In this document: piece by piece, positions 15,796-24,782 of the stretch | Numbering within the stretch: position 1 is the first letter of the stretch | Layout: every line of letters starts with the position of its first letter | From: Desulfobacteraceae bacterium | GTDB taxonomy: Bacteria; Desulfobacterota; Desulfobacteria; Desulfobacterales; Desulfosarcinaceae | Assembly: GCA_013003715.1 (NCBI GenBank) | Contig: JABDIN010000065.1 | Coordinates: 1-64,000 of the forward strand | DNA length: 64,000 nt | Direction: 5' to 3' | Translations under genes and position numbers: made by a program | Notes under the pieces: generated by a model | What the model saw: only the letters and a program-made list of their open reading frames with translations | Database searches by the model: none | What the model was told of the DNA's origin: nothing

Positions 15796-18078
15796 ATGTT
15801 TGGTTTGTTTCGAAAAGCATTCAGCCGCCTTGTTCCAAAACTGATTTTCAGCGTCGGGACAATTTTTTTCCTCTCACTGTCGACATGGGGGTATTTCAAC
15901 ATAAACTATCTGCGGGATGAAATGATGGACAACATCACTGCCGGCGCCGACCGCCTCAGCAACACTATCCGCCTCGGCACCCATTATGCCATGATGTTGA
16001 ATTCGCGGGACGATATCCAGCAGATTATCAACAATGTCGCACGGCAGCACGAGATACAGACCATCCGTATTTACAATAAACAAGGTGAGATAAAATTCTC
16101 AAATAAAGCCGGTGAAATCGACAAAATCACCAATATCAAGGATGAGGCCTGTTTCATCTGTCATCGTTCGGAGCCGCCATTGGCCACCGTCGGATTGGTT
16201 GACAGGGTCCGCCTGGTCAAAGACAAGGACGGCAGGCAGTTGCTGGGAGTGATCAGCCCCGTATTCAATGAGCCGGGATGTGCCGCCGGCGGCTGTCATG
16301 TGCACCCTGCGGACAAGAAAGTGCTGGGGGCGCTGGATCTCGTGGTGTCACTTGAGGAAACCGACCAGGAGATCAGCCGCTATGAAAATACGTTTATCGT
16401 CACCATGCTCTTTCTGTTTTTGATCACATCGGCCATCATCGGCTGGTTTCTCAATCGATTTGTGAACCATCCCATAAAAAAACTCATTCGCGGCACCCGT
16501 AACATCGCCCGGGGGGATTACCATAGCGGGATGGATATCTCCCAATCCGACGAGATGGGTCAATTGGCGGAAGCCATCAACAAGATGGGACAGGAGATCG
16601 GTGCCAAACAGGATCAATTGAACAAACAAAAGGTGGAGTATCAGACACTGTTCGAGCAGGTGCCCTGCATTATTTCCGTCCAGGACAAGGCCTACCGGCT
16701 GATCGGCTATAACCGGGAGTTCGCCGATACCTTCGGTCCCGAATTGGGAGAGCATTGTTACCGGGTGTACAAGGGGCGTGATCATAAATGCGACGTGTGT
16801 CCGGTAGAAAAGACATTTGCTGACGGCCAATCACACTACAGTGAGGAGAGCGGACCCAACCAGGACGGCATTGTCCGGCACTGGATCGTCAGGACCACTC
16901 CCATTCGGAACGAAAATGGCGATATCGTCGCCGCCATGGAGATGAACCTGGATATCACCCAGCGCAAACAATTAGAAGACAGACTCGAGAAATCGGAGAA
17001 GAAATATTACGAAATTTTCCATAATATTCCGAATCCGGTTTTCATGATGGATTCCGCCACACTTGAAATTCTGGATTGCAATGTCAATGCCACCACCTTG
17101 TACGGGTACAGCCGTGATGAAATTATCGGCATGTCGTTTCTCCACTTGTTCGCCGACGAGAATCCAACGTCCTTCATGGACAAGCTGAATACGCGGCCGT
17201 TATTGGATCAGATCATGCACCGGAGCAAGAGCGGGGAAATTATTTTCGTGACGATTCGTGTGTCTCCATCGGCCTATCACAGCAAACAGATACTTCTGGT
17301 GACCGTCAGTGACGTTACCAAACGACTGGAAACCGAACAGCAACTGATCCAGGCGAGCAAGATGGCGACGTTGGGAGAAATGGCCACCGGGGTGGCCCAT
17401 GAACTCAACCAGCCCCTTTCGGTGATTAAAACCGCAAGTAATTATTTCATGAGGAAAATAAAGAGAAAACAATCCATCCCCGATGACATTTTACTGACCA
17501 TGTCCTCCGAAATTGACAGCCACGTCGAACGGGCCACTAAAATAATCAACCACATGCGGCAATTCGGGCGAAAATCCGAAATTCTGGTGGAACGCATGCA
17601 TGTCAATGATGTCATGCAAAATGCATCGGAGATATTCAGTCAGCAGCTGCGCGCCCGCGGTATCGAGGTGGTGTGGGATCTTTGTGAGAATTTGCCGGCC
17701 GTCACCGGCGACTCCCACCGTCTGGAACAGGTGTTTATCAATTTAGTGATCAACGCCAGGGATGCCATAGACGAAAAAGAGCGTCTTCACCCTCAGGGGC
17801 CGACGGGCAATCATATACACATCTCCACAAAGCTGGACGACAATAAGGTCGTCGTGAAAGTCTGCGATTCCGGGTTGGGGATACCGGATCAATTGTTGAA
17901 TAAGGTTTTCGAACCCTTTTTCACCACCAAGAAAGTCGGCAAGGGAACCGGTCTTGGACTCTCGATCAGTTACGGGATAATAAAGGAGTTCGGTGGCCGG
18001 ATAAATGTCCGTCACAATGAGTCCGGCGGGGCGTGTTTTATTATCAAATTTCCAATCCCGGAAGAAAACAATGAATAA
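15796..18078 (+). CDS. Membrane histidine kinase with a c-type-heme sensor domain and Cys-rich PAS
   Basis: Two starts are possible (15787 and 15796). The second has ggaagga at a normal distance. After one membrane helix comes a periplasmic domain with CFICH and CAAGGCH, a CX2CH and a CX4CH covalent-heme motif about 40 residues apart. Then a second helix, HAMP, a PAS domain bearing CYRVYKGRDHKCDVCPV and TFADGQSH, a second PAS, HisKA (GVAHELNQPLS) and HATPase_c (DSGLGI, GKGTGLGLS) follow. It would sense periplasmic redox state or a ligand of c-heme and phosphorylate a receiver. The next gene overlaps by 8 bp and begins with a receiver, its likely partner. Confidence 0.92.
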   Translation: MFGLFRKAFSRLVPKLIFSVGTIFFLSLSTWGYFNINYLRDEMMDNITAGADRLSNTIRLGTHYAMMLNSRDDIQQIINNVARQHEIQTIRIYNKQGEIKFSNKAGEIDKITNIKDEACFICHRSEPPLATVGLVDRVRLVKDKDGRQLLGVISPVFNEPGCAAGGCHVHPADKKVLGALDLVVSLEETDQEISRYENTFIVTMLFLFLITSAIIGWFLNRFVNHPIKKLIRGTRNIARGDYHSGMDISQSDEMGQLAEAINKMGQEIGAKQDQLNKQKVEYQTLFEQVPCIISVQDKAYRLIGYNREFADTFGPELGEHCYRVYKGRDHKCDVCPVEKTFADGQSHYSEESGPNQDGIVRHWIVRTTPIRNENGDIVAAMEMNLDITQRKQLEDRLEKSEKKYYEIFHNIPNPVFMMDSATLEILDCNVNATTLYGYSRDEIIGMSFLHLFADENPTSFMDKLNTRPLLDQIMHRSKSGEIIFVTIRVSPSAYHSKQILLVTVSDVTKRLETEQQLIQASKMATLGEMATGVAHELNQPLSVIKTASNYFMRKIKRKQSIPDDILLTMSSEIDSHVERATKIINHMRQFGRKSEILVERMHVNDVMQNASEIFSQQLRARGIEVVWDLCENLPAVTGDSHRLEQVFINLVINARDAIDEKERLHPQGPTGNHIHISTKLDDNKVVVKVCDSGLGIPDQLLNKVFEPFFTTKKVGKGTGLGLSISYGIIKEFGGRINVRHNESGGACFIIKFPIPEENNE

Positions 18079-19207
18079 TACCCTGTTGCTGGTGGACGAT
18101 GAGTCGGGAATTCGAAAGGTGCTGTCAATTTCCCTTCGGGATCTGGGCTATGAGGTGATCACTGCCCGAAGCGGCCGTGAAGCGCTCCGTCTGTTTGAAG
18201 AGAAGAGAACGGATATCGTGCTTACCGATATAAAGATGCCGGAGTTCGACGGCATAGAGTTGTTGAAAAAAATAAAAAAGATACATCCGGACACGGAAGT
18301 CATCATGCTCACCGGCCATGGTGAAATGGATTTGGCCGTTCAGAGTCTTAAACATCAGGCCACGGATTTCATCACCAAGCCGATTCACGATGAGGCGCTG
18401 GAAATTGCACTGGAACGGGCAAAGGAACGCATTCGGCTCAAGCAGCAGTTGAAGGACTATACTGAGAATCTGGAAGCCCTGGTGGCCGAAAAAACCGAAA
18501 AACTCATCGAAGCGGAAACCCTGGCTGCTGTTGGGGAGACTGTGGCCGGACTCTCCCATGCCATCAAGAATATTGCGGGCGGGCTTTCCGGCGGCGCGTT
18601 CGTGCTTGAGAAAGGCATTGATCTGGATGATAAGGAATATTTACAGCAGGGATGGGAGATGATTCGCAATAATGTGGACCGGATTACCCATCTGTCCATG
18701 GACTTGTTGAATTTCGCCAAGCCCAATCCACTCTCCTTCAAGCCCGGTGATCCGAATACGCCGGCAAGGGATGTGCTCACCCTCATGGCACCGGCCGCTA
18801 AAAAAGCCGGTATCCGCCTGTCTGCCAAATTGGCCTCCGACCTGTCCGATGTGCACTTTGACGCTGAGAATATTTACCGGAGCCTGTTGAATCTGGTGGC
18901 CAACGCGGTGGATGCATGCACGGCTCCGGAATCGATCGAAACCTCAAAGGAGGTCCGCATTGAAACCCGCCGTGTACAGGGGTGGGGTGTGGAATACCTT
19001 GTGGCGGATAATGGATGCGGGATCGGAGATGTGCAGCGGGAGAAGATTTTTCAACGCTTTTTCACCACCAAGGGCAGCAGGGGCACCGGTATCGGCCTGA
19101 TGCTTACGCGGCGGATTGTCGATCAACACAAGGGCCGGATCCGGTTTGAATCTGAGCCCGGCACCGGTACCCGGTTTTTTATCAGGTTGCCCGTGAACCC
19201 GGCATAA
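18071..19207 (+). CDS. REC-histidine kinase (receiver at N terminus)
   Basis: The protein has 378 residues, starting at the ATG that overlaps the heme kinase stop by 8 bp. The receiver occupies about 1-120 (VDDES, phosphoacceptor Asp53 in LTDIKMP, Lys in ITKP). A coiled coil (DYTENLEALVAEKTEKLIEAE) leads to the H-box AGLSHAIKN (His163), then a dimerisation helix pair and HATPase_c (NLVANAVDAC, DNGCGIG, GTGIGLMLTRR). It has no membrane segment. The overlap suggests the heme kinase phosphorylates this receiver, which in turn controls its kinase domain, a phosphorelay without a visible DNA-binding output. It is closely related to the longer protein at 43178-45163. Confidence 0.92.
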   Translation: MNNTLLLVDDESGIRKVLSISLRDLGYEVITARSGREALRLFEEKRTDIVLTDIKMPEFDGIELLKKIKKIHPDTEVIMLTGHGEMDLAVQSLKHQATDFITKPIHDEALEIALERAKERIRLKQQLKDYTENLEALVAEKTEKLIEAETLAAVGETVAGLSHAIKNIAGGLSGGAFVLEKGIDLDDKEYLQQGWEMIRNNVDRITHLSMDLLNFAKPNPLSFKPGDPNTPARDVLTLMAPAAKKAGIRLSAKLASDLSDVHFDAENIYRSLLNLVANAVDACTAPESIETSKEVRIETRRVQGWGVEYLVADNGCGIGDVQREKIFQRFFTTKGSRGTGIGLMLTRRIVDQHKGRIRFESEPGTGTRFFIRLPVNPA

Positions 19208-19389
19208 TGACCATTGGTTTAAAAGGCCGAAAACCCGCGTTCGACGGCCTTGGGGAGCTTTTGCCGGTCATTCTTTGAACCGCCATTGCCAGCGCATTCC
19301 CCTGGCTTGCCACGGGGTGAGCGGGTGCAACCCGGATCAGAAGGATTACCATGTGGTCGGTGTTCCCCCGCAGCTCGCTGGCAGGCGCT

Positions 19390-19764
19390 TCAATTTTCCC
19401 CCAGGGCTTTTCGAATAGATGCCAGGAGTTCATCATTGTCCGCCGGTTTTTGAAAAAAGGCGAATGCGCCGGCTTTAAGCGACCGTTCTTTGTTCGCCTC
19501 GGGGTCCCGGGCGGTGAGAATGATCACCGGGATGTCGGCCACCTCGATGAAGTCTTTCATGCGATCCATGACGAGGAAGCCATCGCCCAGGGGCAGACCG
19601 ATATCGAGGATTATGAGATCGGGTGAATCGTTCCTGGCCGCACGGGTGGCCTCATAGCCGTCGGCGGCAAATGTCGTATCATAATTGTTAGCCTTTAACC
19701 TGAGATCCAGTGCCTTTAGTAAATCCTTATCATCGTCGACGATGAGAATTCTTTTTTTACTCAT
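19390..19764 (-). CDS. Single-domain response regulator (CheY-like)
   Basis: A 124-residue stand-alone receiver: VDDDK acidic pocket, phosphoacceptor in ILDIGLPLGDG, conserved Thr in ILTA and Lys in QKPAD. No output domain. Its start lies inside the end of the upstream kinase gene (8-bp overlap), with aaaggag as ribosome site. So it is translationally coupled to that kinase and probably receives phosphate from it. Confidence 0.93.
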   Translation of the reverse strand: MSKKRILIVDDDKDLLKALDLRLKANNYDTTFAADGYEATRAARNDSPDLIILDIGLPLGDGFLVMDRMKDFIEVADIPVIILTARDPEANKERSLKAGAFAFFQKPADNDELLASIRKALGEN

Positions 19765-21715
19765 TTGTATGACTCCTTTTATTTATTTTTTCGGTGATTA
19801 AGGTTTTAAGCTGGTTGATTATACATCCGGCCGGGTCCTGGTTGTCGCCGGTTACGGCACATTCGGGAAACCGGGCACTGGCTGATGTGATGATGGGTTT
19901 TAGGTCGCTGTCACCCAACCGGGGACATTGTCTCATCTGGGCGTTTATCCGCCTGATCATGGCCTTGATACCTTCGGGTGGTGAACCGGCTGCAATAAAG
20001 AAGATCTCTCCATTGTCCAGGCGGCCCATCCGCGGTAATACCAAATCCAAATCCGGCATCACACAATATTTCAGGATATCCCATATTTCAGAGAGAACTT
20101 TTCCATCCTGGTTGGTCAGTGGCCTGTTTTCATCGGGGAAGACCTCGACGGTGATGAATCCGAAGTTCTCCGCGGAAATGGCTTCGGGTGTCAAAATCGG
20201 CACCAAAAGGGTTTCCAGGGAAAATACGGGAATGGTGAAACAGAAGGTGCTGCCGGTGCTTGAATTGCTGTCCACCCAGATTCTGCCCCCGTGCCGCTCC
20301 ACGATTTCACGGCAAATGTAGAGGCCGATACCCAGGCCCTTGCGACTGTCGTCGATGGCGGTATCCGACTGGTAGAGGTATTCAAATATTTTTTCCCTGT
20401 CCGGTGCGGATATGCCGTTACCGCTGTCGGACACTGACACCCGGATAAATCCAGGGTCTTCCGGATCGATCCTTGAGTGGATATTCACCGTACTGTTTTC
20501 CGGTGCGTACTTGATCCCATTGTTGATCAGATTGTTGAGCACCTGGCGGATGCGCTGTGGGTCCGCATGGGCTGCCGGCAGATTTTCAGGTGAGTCGGCG
20601 GCCAATTGGACATCGTTTTTGGCGGCGATGGTCCGCAGCATGCTCAGGGTTTCCCCCACAAGTTCCGGCAATATCACGCGTTCCGATACCACCCGGACAT
20701 TCTCCGGATTATGCCGCGATACTTTGAAGATGTCATTGATTTCCGAACGGGCCACTTGCAGCAGATCATCGATCATGGCCGTCAGCTCTTTGACATTGCG
20801 GAAAATAATATTCAAGTGGTCCTGCTGGTCGCCGTTTACCGTACCGGATATACCGTCCAGAAGCAGGGTCGTGAATTGGTGAATCACGCTTAAGGGACTT
20901 CTCAGTTCATGGGAGACTTTGGACAGAAATACATCCTTCATCTGCAATTCCTGCTGGCGTGTCTGCTCCAGTTCGGCGATCATGCGCTTGTGCTCGGTTA
21001 TATCCCTGAGAGATGCCAGATGTGCTTTTCTCCCCTCCCAATTGATGTCCACCACTCTCATTTCGGCCACGATGACGTTGCCGTTGTGGTCAATGATTTC
21101 GATTTCCAGGTGTTCTTCATTTCTGGGAATGGGAAAGCCGAACACCGTCCCGATGAGTTCATCTAAATGTCGTCCGAAAAGATCGGCCACCGCGGGATTG
21201 GCAAAACGGACGATAAAGTGCCGGTCGATGATGATAATGGGATCCGCATTTTTTTCGATCATCTGCCGGAAGCGGTCGTCGGATGCCTGCAACGCGACCT
21301 GGGCGCGCTTTCGCTCGACCGCATAGAAGATGGTCCGCGCAAGCAGGGCGATCTCATTGTCGCCTTTTATCAGGTAGTCCTGGGCGCCTTCATGGAGGGC
21401 CTGGATCGCCAGTTTTTCGTCGCTGTGACCGGTGAGCATCACAATCGGCAAATCCCTTTTCCGGGACACGACGCTGCGCAGGGTATCGATGCCGCTGCTG
21501 TCCGGAAGGGTCATATCCAGCAGGATAACATCAATATTCCCCTGTGAAAGAAATGTCAGTCCGTCTTCAAGCCGCAGTGCGGATGTCACCTCGAATTCCG
21601 GTTGTACCGACCGGGCCAGGATCCTGCGGACGAGACCTGTATAATCCGGGTCATCCTCGATGATCAGAACTTTCAATGCGTCTATTTGCAGGGACTGGTT
21701 TTCCGGGTAGTTCAT
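19757..21715 (-). CDS. REC-PAS-histidine kinase with a C-terminal degenerate GGDEF-like domain
   Basis: The 652-residue cytoplasmic protein has a receiver (IEDDPDYTG; LLDMTLPDSSG), a PAS domain (ADPIIIIDRHFIVRFANPAVADLFG), HisKA (KVSHELRSPLSVIHQF) and HATPase_c (NLINNGIKYAPE, DSGNGI, GLGIGLYICREIVERHGG). After the ATPase, about 150 residues remain. They read FGFITVEVFPDE...GKVLSEIWDILKYCVMPDLDLVLPRMGRLDNGEIFFIAAG...ITSASARFPE, which follows the GGDEF domain pattern but with the active-site motif lost. It is therefore a likely pseudo-cyclase. It is followed by, and overlaps, a lone receiver. It is transcribed divergently from the PilZ gene. Confidence 0.88.
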   Translation of the reverse strand: MNYPENQSLQIDALKVLIIEDDPDYTGLVRRILARSVQPEFEVTSALRLEDGLTFLSQGNIDVILLDMTLPDSSGIDTLRSVVSRKRDLPIVMLTGHSDEKLAIQALHEGAQDYLIKGDNEIALLARTIFYAVERKRAQVALQASDDRFRQMIEKNADPIIIIDRHFIVRFANPAVADLFGRHLDELIGTVFGFPIPRNEEHLEIEIIDHNGNVIVAEMRVVDINWEGRKAHLASLRDITEHKRMIAELEQTRQQELQMKDVFLSKVSHELRSPLSVIHQFTTLLLDGISGTVNGDQQDHLNIIFRNVKELTAMIDDLLQVARSEINDIFKVSRHNPENVRVVSERVILPELVGETLSMLRTIAAKNDVQLAADSPENLPAAHADPQRIRQVLNNLINNGIKYAPENSTVNIHSRIDPEDPGFIRVSVSDSGNGISAPDREKIFEYLYQSDTAIDDSRKGLGIGLYICREIVERHGGRIWVDSNSSTGSTFCFTIPVFSLETLLVPILTPEAISAENFGFITVEVFPDENRPLTNQDGKVLSEIWDILKYCVMPDLDLVLPRMGRLDNGEIFFIAAGSPPEGIKAMIRRINAQMRQCPRLGDSDLKPIITSASARFPECAVTGDNQDPAGCIINQLKTLITEKINKRSHTNE

Positions 21716-21872
21716 CGGTCTTTCTTCATTTTAATGCGCTTGCGACTGCGGACCAGTTAAAAAAGGGTATAGCCACATTCCGGCAGCATCGGCCGCGGCT
21801 GTAAATAGGACATAAGCAAGATGAATGCCCGGATTCCAAGATCTTCTCATAAAAGATGATTTTTCCCCTTTT

Positions 21873-21888
21873 TGGCAAAAATATTGCA
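21873..21888 (+). promoter_or_regulatory. Candidate sigma-54 promoter upstream of the cNMP-PilZ gene
   Basis: TGGCAAA aata TTGCA shows GG (21874-21875) and GC (21886-21887) exactly 10 bases apart, matching TGGCA of the -24 and TTGCA of the -12 fully. It reads toward the gene at 22113, leaving a leader of roughly 210 bases. The rest of the 21716-22112 gap shows no gene. Confidence 0.45.
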
Positions 21889-22112
21889 GTATTATAGCTA
21901 TATATGCCACAGAATCAGGTCTGTGAACCGAAAAATGCCGCGATTGTTCCCGGTTTGGTTCGACTTGCCTGCTGTGGTTCTGACGCTCGGGGCTGTGCCG
22001 GGGCAGCCTTGAAAACAAATTATTGACGCCGCCGGACATGCCGGTTTCAATTTGAAAGGATTCGGCCGGCTCAGTTGTGCTTTGCCGGTATGGACGGAAA
22101 CGGTATACGTAC

Positions 22113-23120
22113 ATGGATACGAACCTTAAGGATATATTGATTGCCAACAGCATCAGGGACGGCGATAACGGCCTTGCCGTTCACCTTATTCTCGATGCCA
22201 TTGCGGATCATGCCAAAAAGAAGGATTTCGTTTCCGCTGAAATCTATCGTGACCGGTTATACGATGTCGATGCATTGGCGTTGGACGCCATTATCAGGGC
22301 CAATGAAATGATCGATGCCGAAAAACATACTCATTCTTCATCGGCGGACCGGATCATCCGGGAAAAGTGCATTCGGTACCTGTCCGGGGATGAAATCGGA
22401 GCGCTGGTGCCGGCCATGGCATCGTTAGTGGTGGAACCCGGTGAGACCCTGATCGAACAGGGACGCTCGAACCAAAGGCTTTATATTGTCAACCGGGGGG
22501 AATTGAAATGCGTGCACATCGGCAGGCACGGGGATGTACTGGTCAATCACCTGGGCACCGGCAGTATGGCCGGATATGATACCTTCTTTTCAATCAACGT
22601 GGCCACCAGCGCCGTGATCGCCCTGACACGTGTCCAAGTGCAATACCTGGATAAGTCCGGGTTGCGCCAACTGGCCGGCAAGCATCCTCACCTGGAAACC
22701 CATCTTAAATCCTGTTGCGATGCGGAAACAACGGTTCACGGCAGTCTCATGGGCAGGGGCCTTGATCGCAGATTGTACCACCGGTATGACATTTCAGCCG
22801 GATTGATGGCCACCGTGATCAAACCCGACTCGGGAACACCCCTTAGCCGGCCCATCACCGGGAGCATAAGCGATATCTCGGCGGGTGGTCTCTGCTTTTA
22901 CCTGAACTCCAAACAGGTAAAAAACCTGCGCATGCTCACCGGTCGGTTTCTGCGCATTCAAATCACCTTGCCGGTGGGAGGCGGTGTGGAATGGGTGAAT
23001 TTATCCGGCCTGGTCCGGGGTGTTCAGGATCATCCGCAGCACAAGTATTCAATCCACGTTGAATTCGACAAGGTATTGACCCATGAGCGGCTAACCTTTT
23101 TTCAACAGCAGGCCGGTTGA
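22113..23120 (+). CDS. Cyclic-nucleotide-binding-fold and PilZ two-domain protein
   Basis: The 335-residue soluble protein has a short helical N terminus (1-85), then a cNMP-binding-type beta-barrel (about 90-200: VVEPGETLIEQGRSNQRLYIVNRGELKCV ... HLGTGSMAGYDTFF). The phosphate-binding cassette reads INVATSAVIAL rather than the usual RSA, so the arginine that grips the cyclic phosphate seems missing. The C-terminal PilZ domain keeps both c-di-GMP motifs, RLYHR (220-224) and DISAGG (254-259). It is therefore a probable c-di-GMP receptor with a modified sensor barrel. The start is chosen at the ATG of MDTNLKD; 12 upstream in-frame codons are possible. Confidence 0.82.
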   Translation: MDTNLKDILIANSIRDGDNGLAVHLILDAIADHAKKKDFVSAEIYRDRLYDVDALALDAIIRANEMIDAEKHTHSSSADRIIREKCIRYLSGDEIGALVPAMASLVVEPGETLIEQGRSNQRLYIVNRGELKCVHIGRHGDVLVNHLGTGSMAGYDTFFSINVATSAVIALTRVQVQYLDKSGLRQLAGKHPHLETHLKSCCDAETTVHGSLMGRGLDRRLYHRYDISAGLMATVIKPDSGTPLSRPITGSISDISAGGLCFYLNSKQVKNLRMLTGRFLRIQITLPVGGGVEWVNLSGLVRGVQDHPQHKYSIHVEFDKVLTHERLTFFQQQAG

Positions 23121-23134
23121 CATCCCCGCCGTGT

Positions 23135-24529
23135 TCAGGGGTCTTCAGGGAAAATTTTTCCCGGGTTCAATATCCCCTTTGGGTCGAAAAGATTCTTGAT
23201 CCGTTTCATCAATTCAAGGCTCCGCCCATGTTCGGCTTCCATGAATTTTCGTTTGCCGATCCCCACACCATGTTCACCGGTGGCCGTGCCGCCCAGCGAT
23301 AAGGCGTTGTTGACAATGCGCAGCACCATTGCGTCGATTACCTGCCAGTGGTCCGTATTGCCGGTCTCACCGGCGATATTCAAATGGAGGTTCCCGTCTC
23401 CCGCATGGCTGAATACATAACCGGTGAGACCGCTCTTGGCGATTTCACGCCTGGCGAATCCGATCATCTCCGGATAGGCGGACGGTGGTACGGCCACGTC
23501 CATCACCAGAATGGCGCATCCCGGGTGGTTTCTCACGATCATTTCGCCGAGATCATGGCGTGCTTCGAACAGCCGGTCTCTTTCCTGTCTGCCCAGACCC
23601 GCCTCGAATTGTTCACTGCCATTTTCCTCGCAGATCATTCGGCAGATATCGATCATTTCGGCCATGTATGCTTTGGACGCGCCATGAAATTCAATGAACA
23701 GTGTGGGCGATACCGTCAGTCCCAAATCCGCCTGGATATTGAACAATTCAATGCACTCCGGCCCCAGCAGTTCGAGGGCGGCCGGGCTCAAGCCTGATCT
23801 GCGGATTTCGAACACCGCCTTACCGGCTGATTCCACTGATGGAAAGGTGGCAATGACCGCTGAAAAATCTTCGGGTGTTCCGGTGAGCCTCAGCGTCGCT
23901 TCCACGATGATACCGAGGGTGCCTTCGGAACCAATGAACAGCTGATTCAGGTTATACCCGGAAGAGGATTTGGCGCTCCTGCCGCCGATTTCCACGATAT
24001 CTCCGTTGGCCATCACCACCTTCAGGCGGAGGACATAATCCTTTGTGGACCCATAATAGACCGTTCGGGTTCCGCTGGCGTTATTGGCTATCATTCCGCC
24101 GATGGTGGCCCTGGCGCCGGGGTCCGGCGGAAAAAATAAACCGGTATGGCGCAGGGCGTGATTCAAATCCTGATAGACCAGTCCGGGTTGCACCACCACC
24201 TGAAAATCCGCTTCACGGATGTCGAGGATTTGATTCATTTCGGAAAAATCGAGGATCACGCCGCCACAAACCGGTATGGGGTTTCCTTCCAGGCTGCTCC
24301 CCGACCCCCATCCCACAATCGGGATACCATGGGTATTGGCGTATGCGAGGATCTGTGAGACCTCCTCCGCCGTTTTGGGCCAGACCACCGCATCCGGGGG
24401 GCAGGGGGGATGAAAGGACTGGTCCCTGGCGTGAAGGTTGCAATGGGATTCTCCGTCGGAAAAACGATCCGGCGATATGAGTTTCCGTATGGATCTCTTG
24501 TGCTTTTCATCCAGGCGTGTAAACGGCAT
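23135..24529 (-). CDS. FAD-linked oxidase, GlcD / D-lactate dehydrogenase type
   Basis: The 464-residue flavoprotein oxidises a D-2-hydroxy acid such as D-lactate or glycolate. The FAD_binding_4 domain shows VVWPKTAEEVSQILAYAN, PIVGWGSGSSLEGNP, PDPGARATIGGMIANNASGT and GSEGTLGIIVEATLRL. The C-terminal FAD-oxidase domain ends VFSHAGDGNLHLNI ... GTATGEHGVGIGKRKFMEAEHG ... LFDPKGILNPGKIFP. The start at MPFTRLDEKHK is supported by ggagga seven bases before; longer open frame upstream lacks support. No adjacent Fe-S (GlcF) or electron-transfer subunit is seen, so the acceptor is unknown. Confidence 0.92.
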   Translation of the reverse strand: MPFTRLDEKHKRSIRKLISPDRFSDGESHCNLHARDQSFHPPCPPDAVVWPKTAEEVSQILAYANTHGIPIVGWGSGSSLEGNPIPVCGGVILDFSEMNQILDIREADFQVVVQPGLVYQDLNHALRHTGLFFPPDPGARATIGGMIANNASGTRTVYYGSTKDYVLRLKVVMANGDIVEIGGRSAKSSSGYNLNQLFIGSEGTLGIIVEATLRLTGTPEDFSAVIATFPSVESAGKAVFEIRRSGLSPAALELLGPECIELFNIQADLGLTVSPTLFIEFHGASKAYMAEMIDICRMICEENGSEQFEAGLGRQERDRLFEARHDLGEMIVRNHPGCAILVMDVAVPPSAYPEMIGFARREIAKSGLTGYVFSHAGDGNLHLNIAGETGNTDHWQVIDAMVLRIVNNALSLGGTATGEHGVGIGKRKFMEAEHGRSLELMKRIKNLFDPKGILNPGKIFPEDP

Positions 24530-24710
24530 GGCGAATTCCTCCGGTTTTATCTGTTTCATTGCAGATCGGGTTATAATACATGTGGTTGCATGTGCCAAAT
24601 ATAAAGCATTCTTTAAGATTTTATGATAAAACACAAGGCATCGGCGGCCCGAATCCAGGGCCAACGCATGTATAAATGACAGAATGGAATAGTGTCCGAT
24701 GAAAACAGGT

Positions 24711-24757
24711 AATGTCAAACGACAATTCGCAAATTTCAAATGACGGTATGCTATCCG
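24711..24757. repeat. MITE-like dispersed repeat, partial copy B
   Basis: aatgtcaaacgac ... tttcaaatgacggtatgctatccg resembles the left end of the element at 32501-32636 (caaatgtcaaatggcggtatgctgtccg). Only one end is clear, so this is a degenerate or truncated copy. It lies just upstream of the sirtuin gene. Confidence 0.45.
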
Positions 24758-24782
24758 ATTCAACCCTGTAAAAGAGGCGGCC

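Noticed and set aside
15644-15844. Small plus-strand open frame before the heme kinase
   Set aside because: It overlaps the kinase start out of frame, contains the possible sigma-54 element, and shows no family or conserved pattern.
19223-19251. aaggccg/cggcctt hairpin between convergent kinase and receiver genes as terminator
   Set aside because: Seven-base stem with a long loop and no T run on either side; termination there is possible but not supportable.
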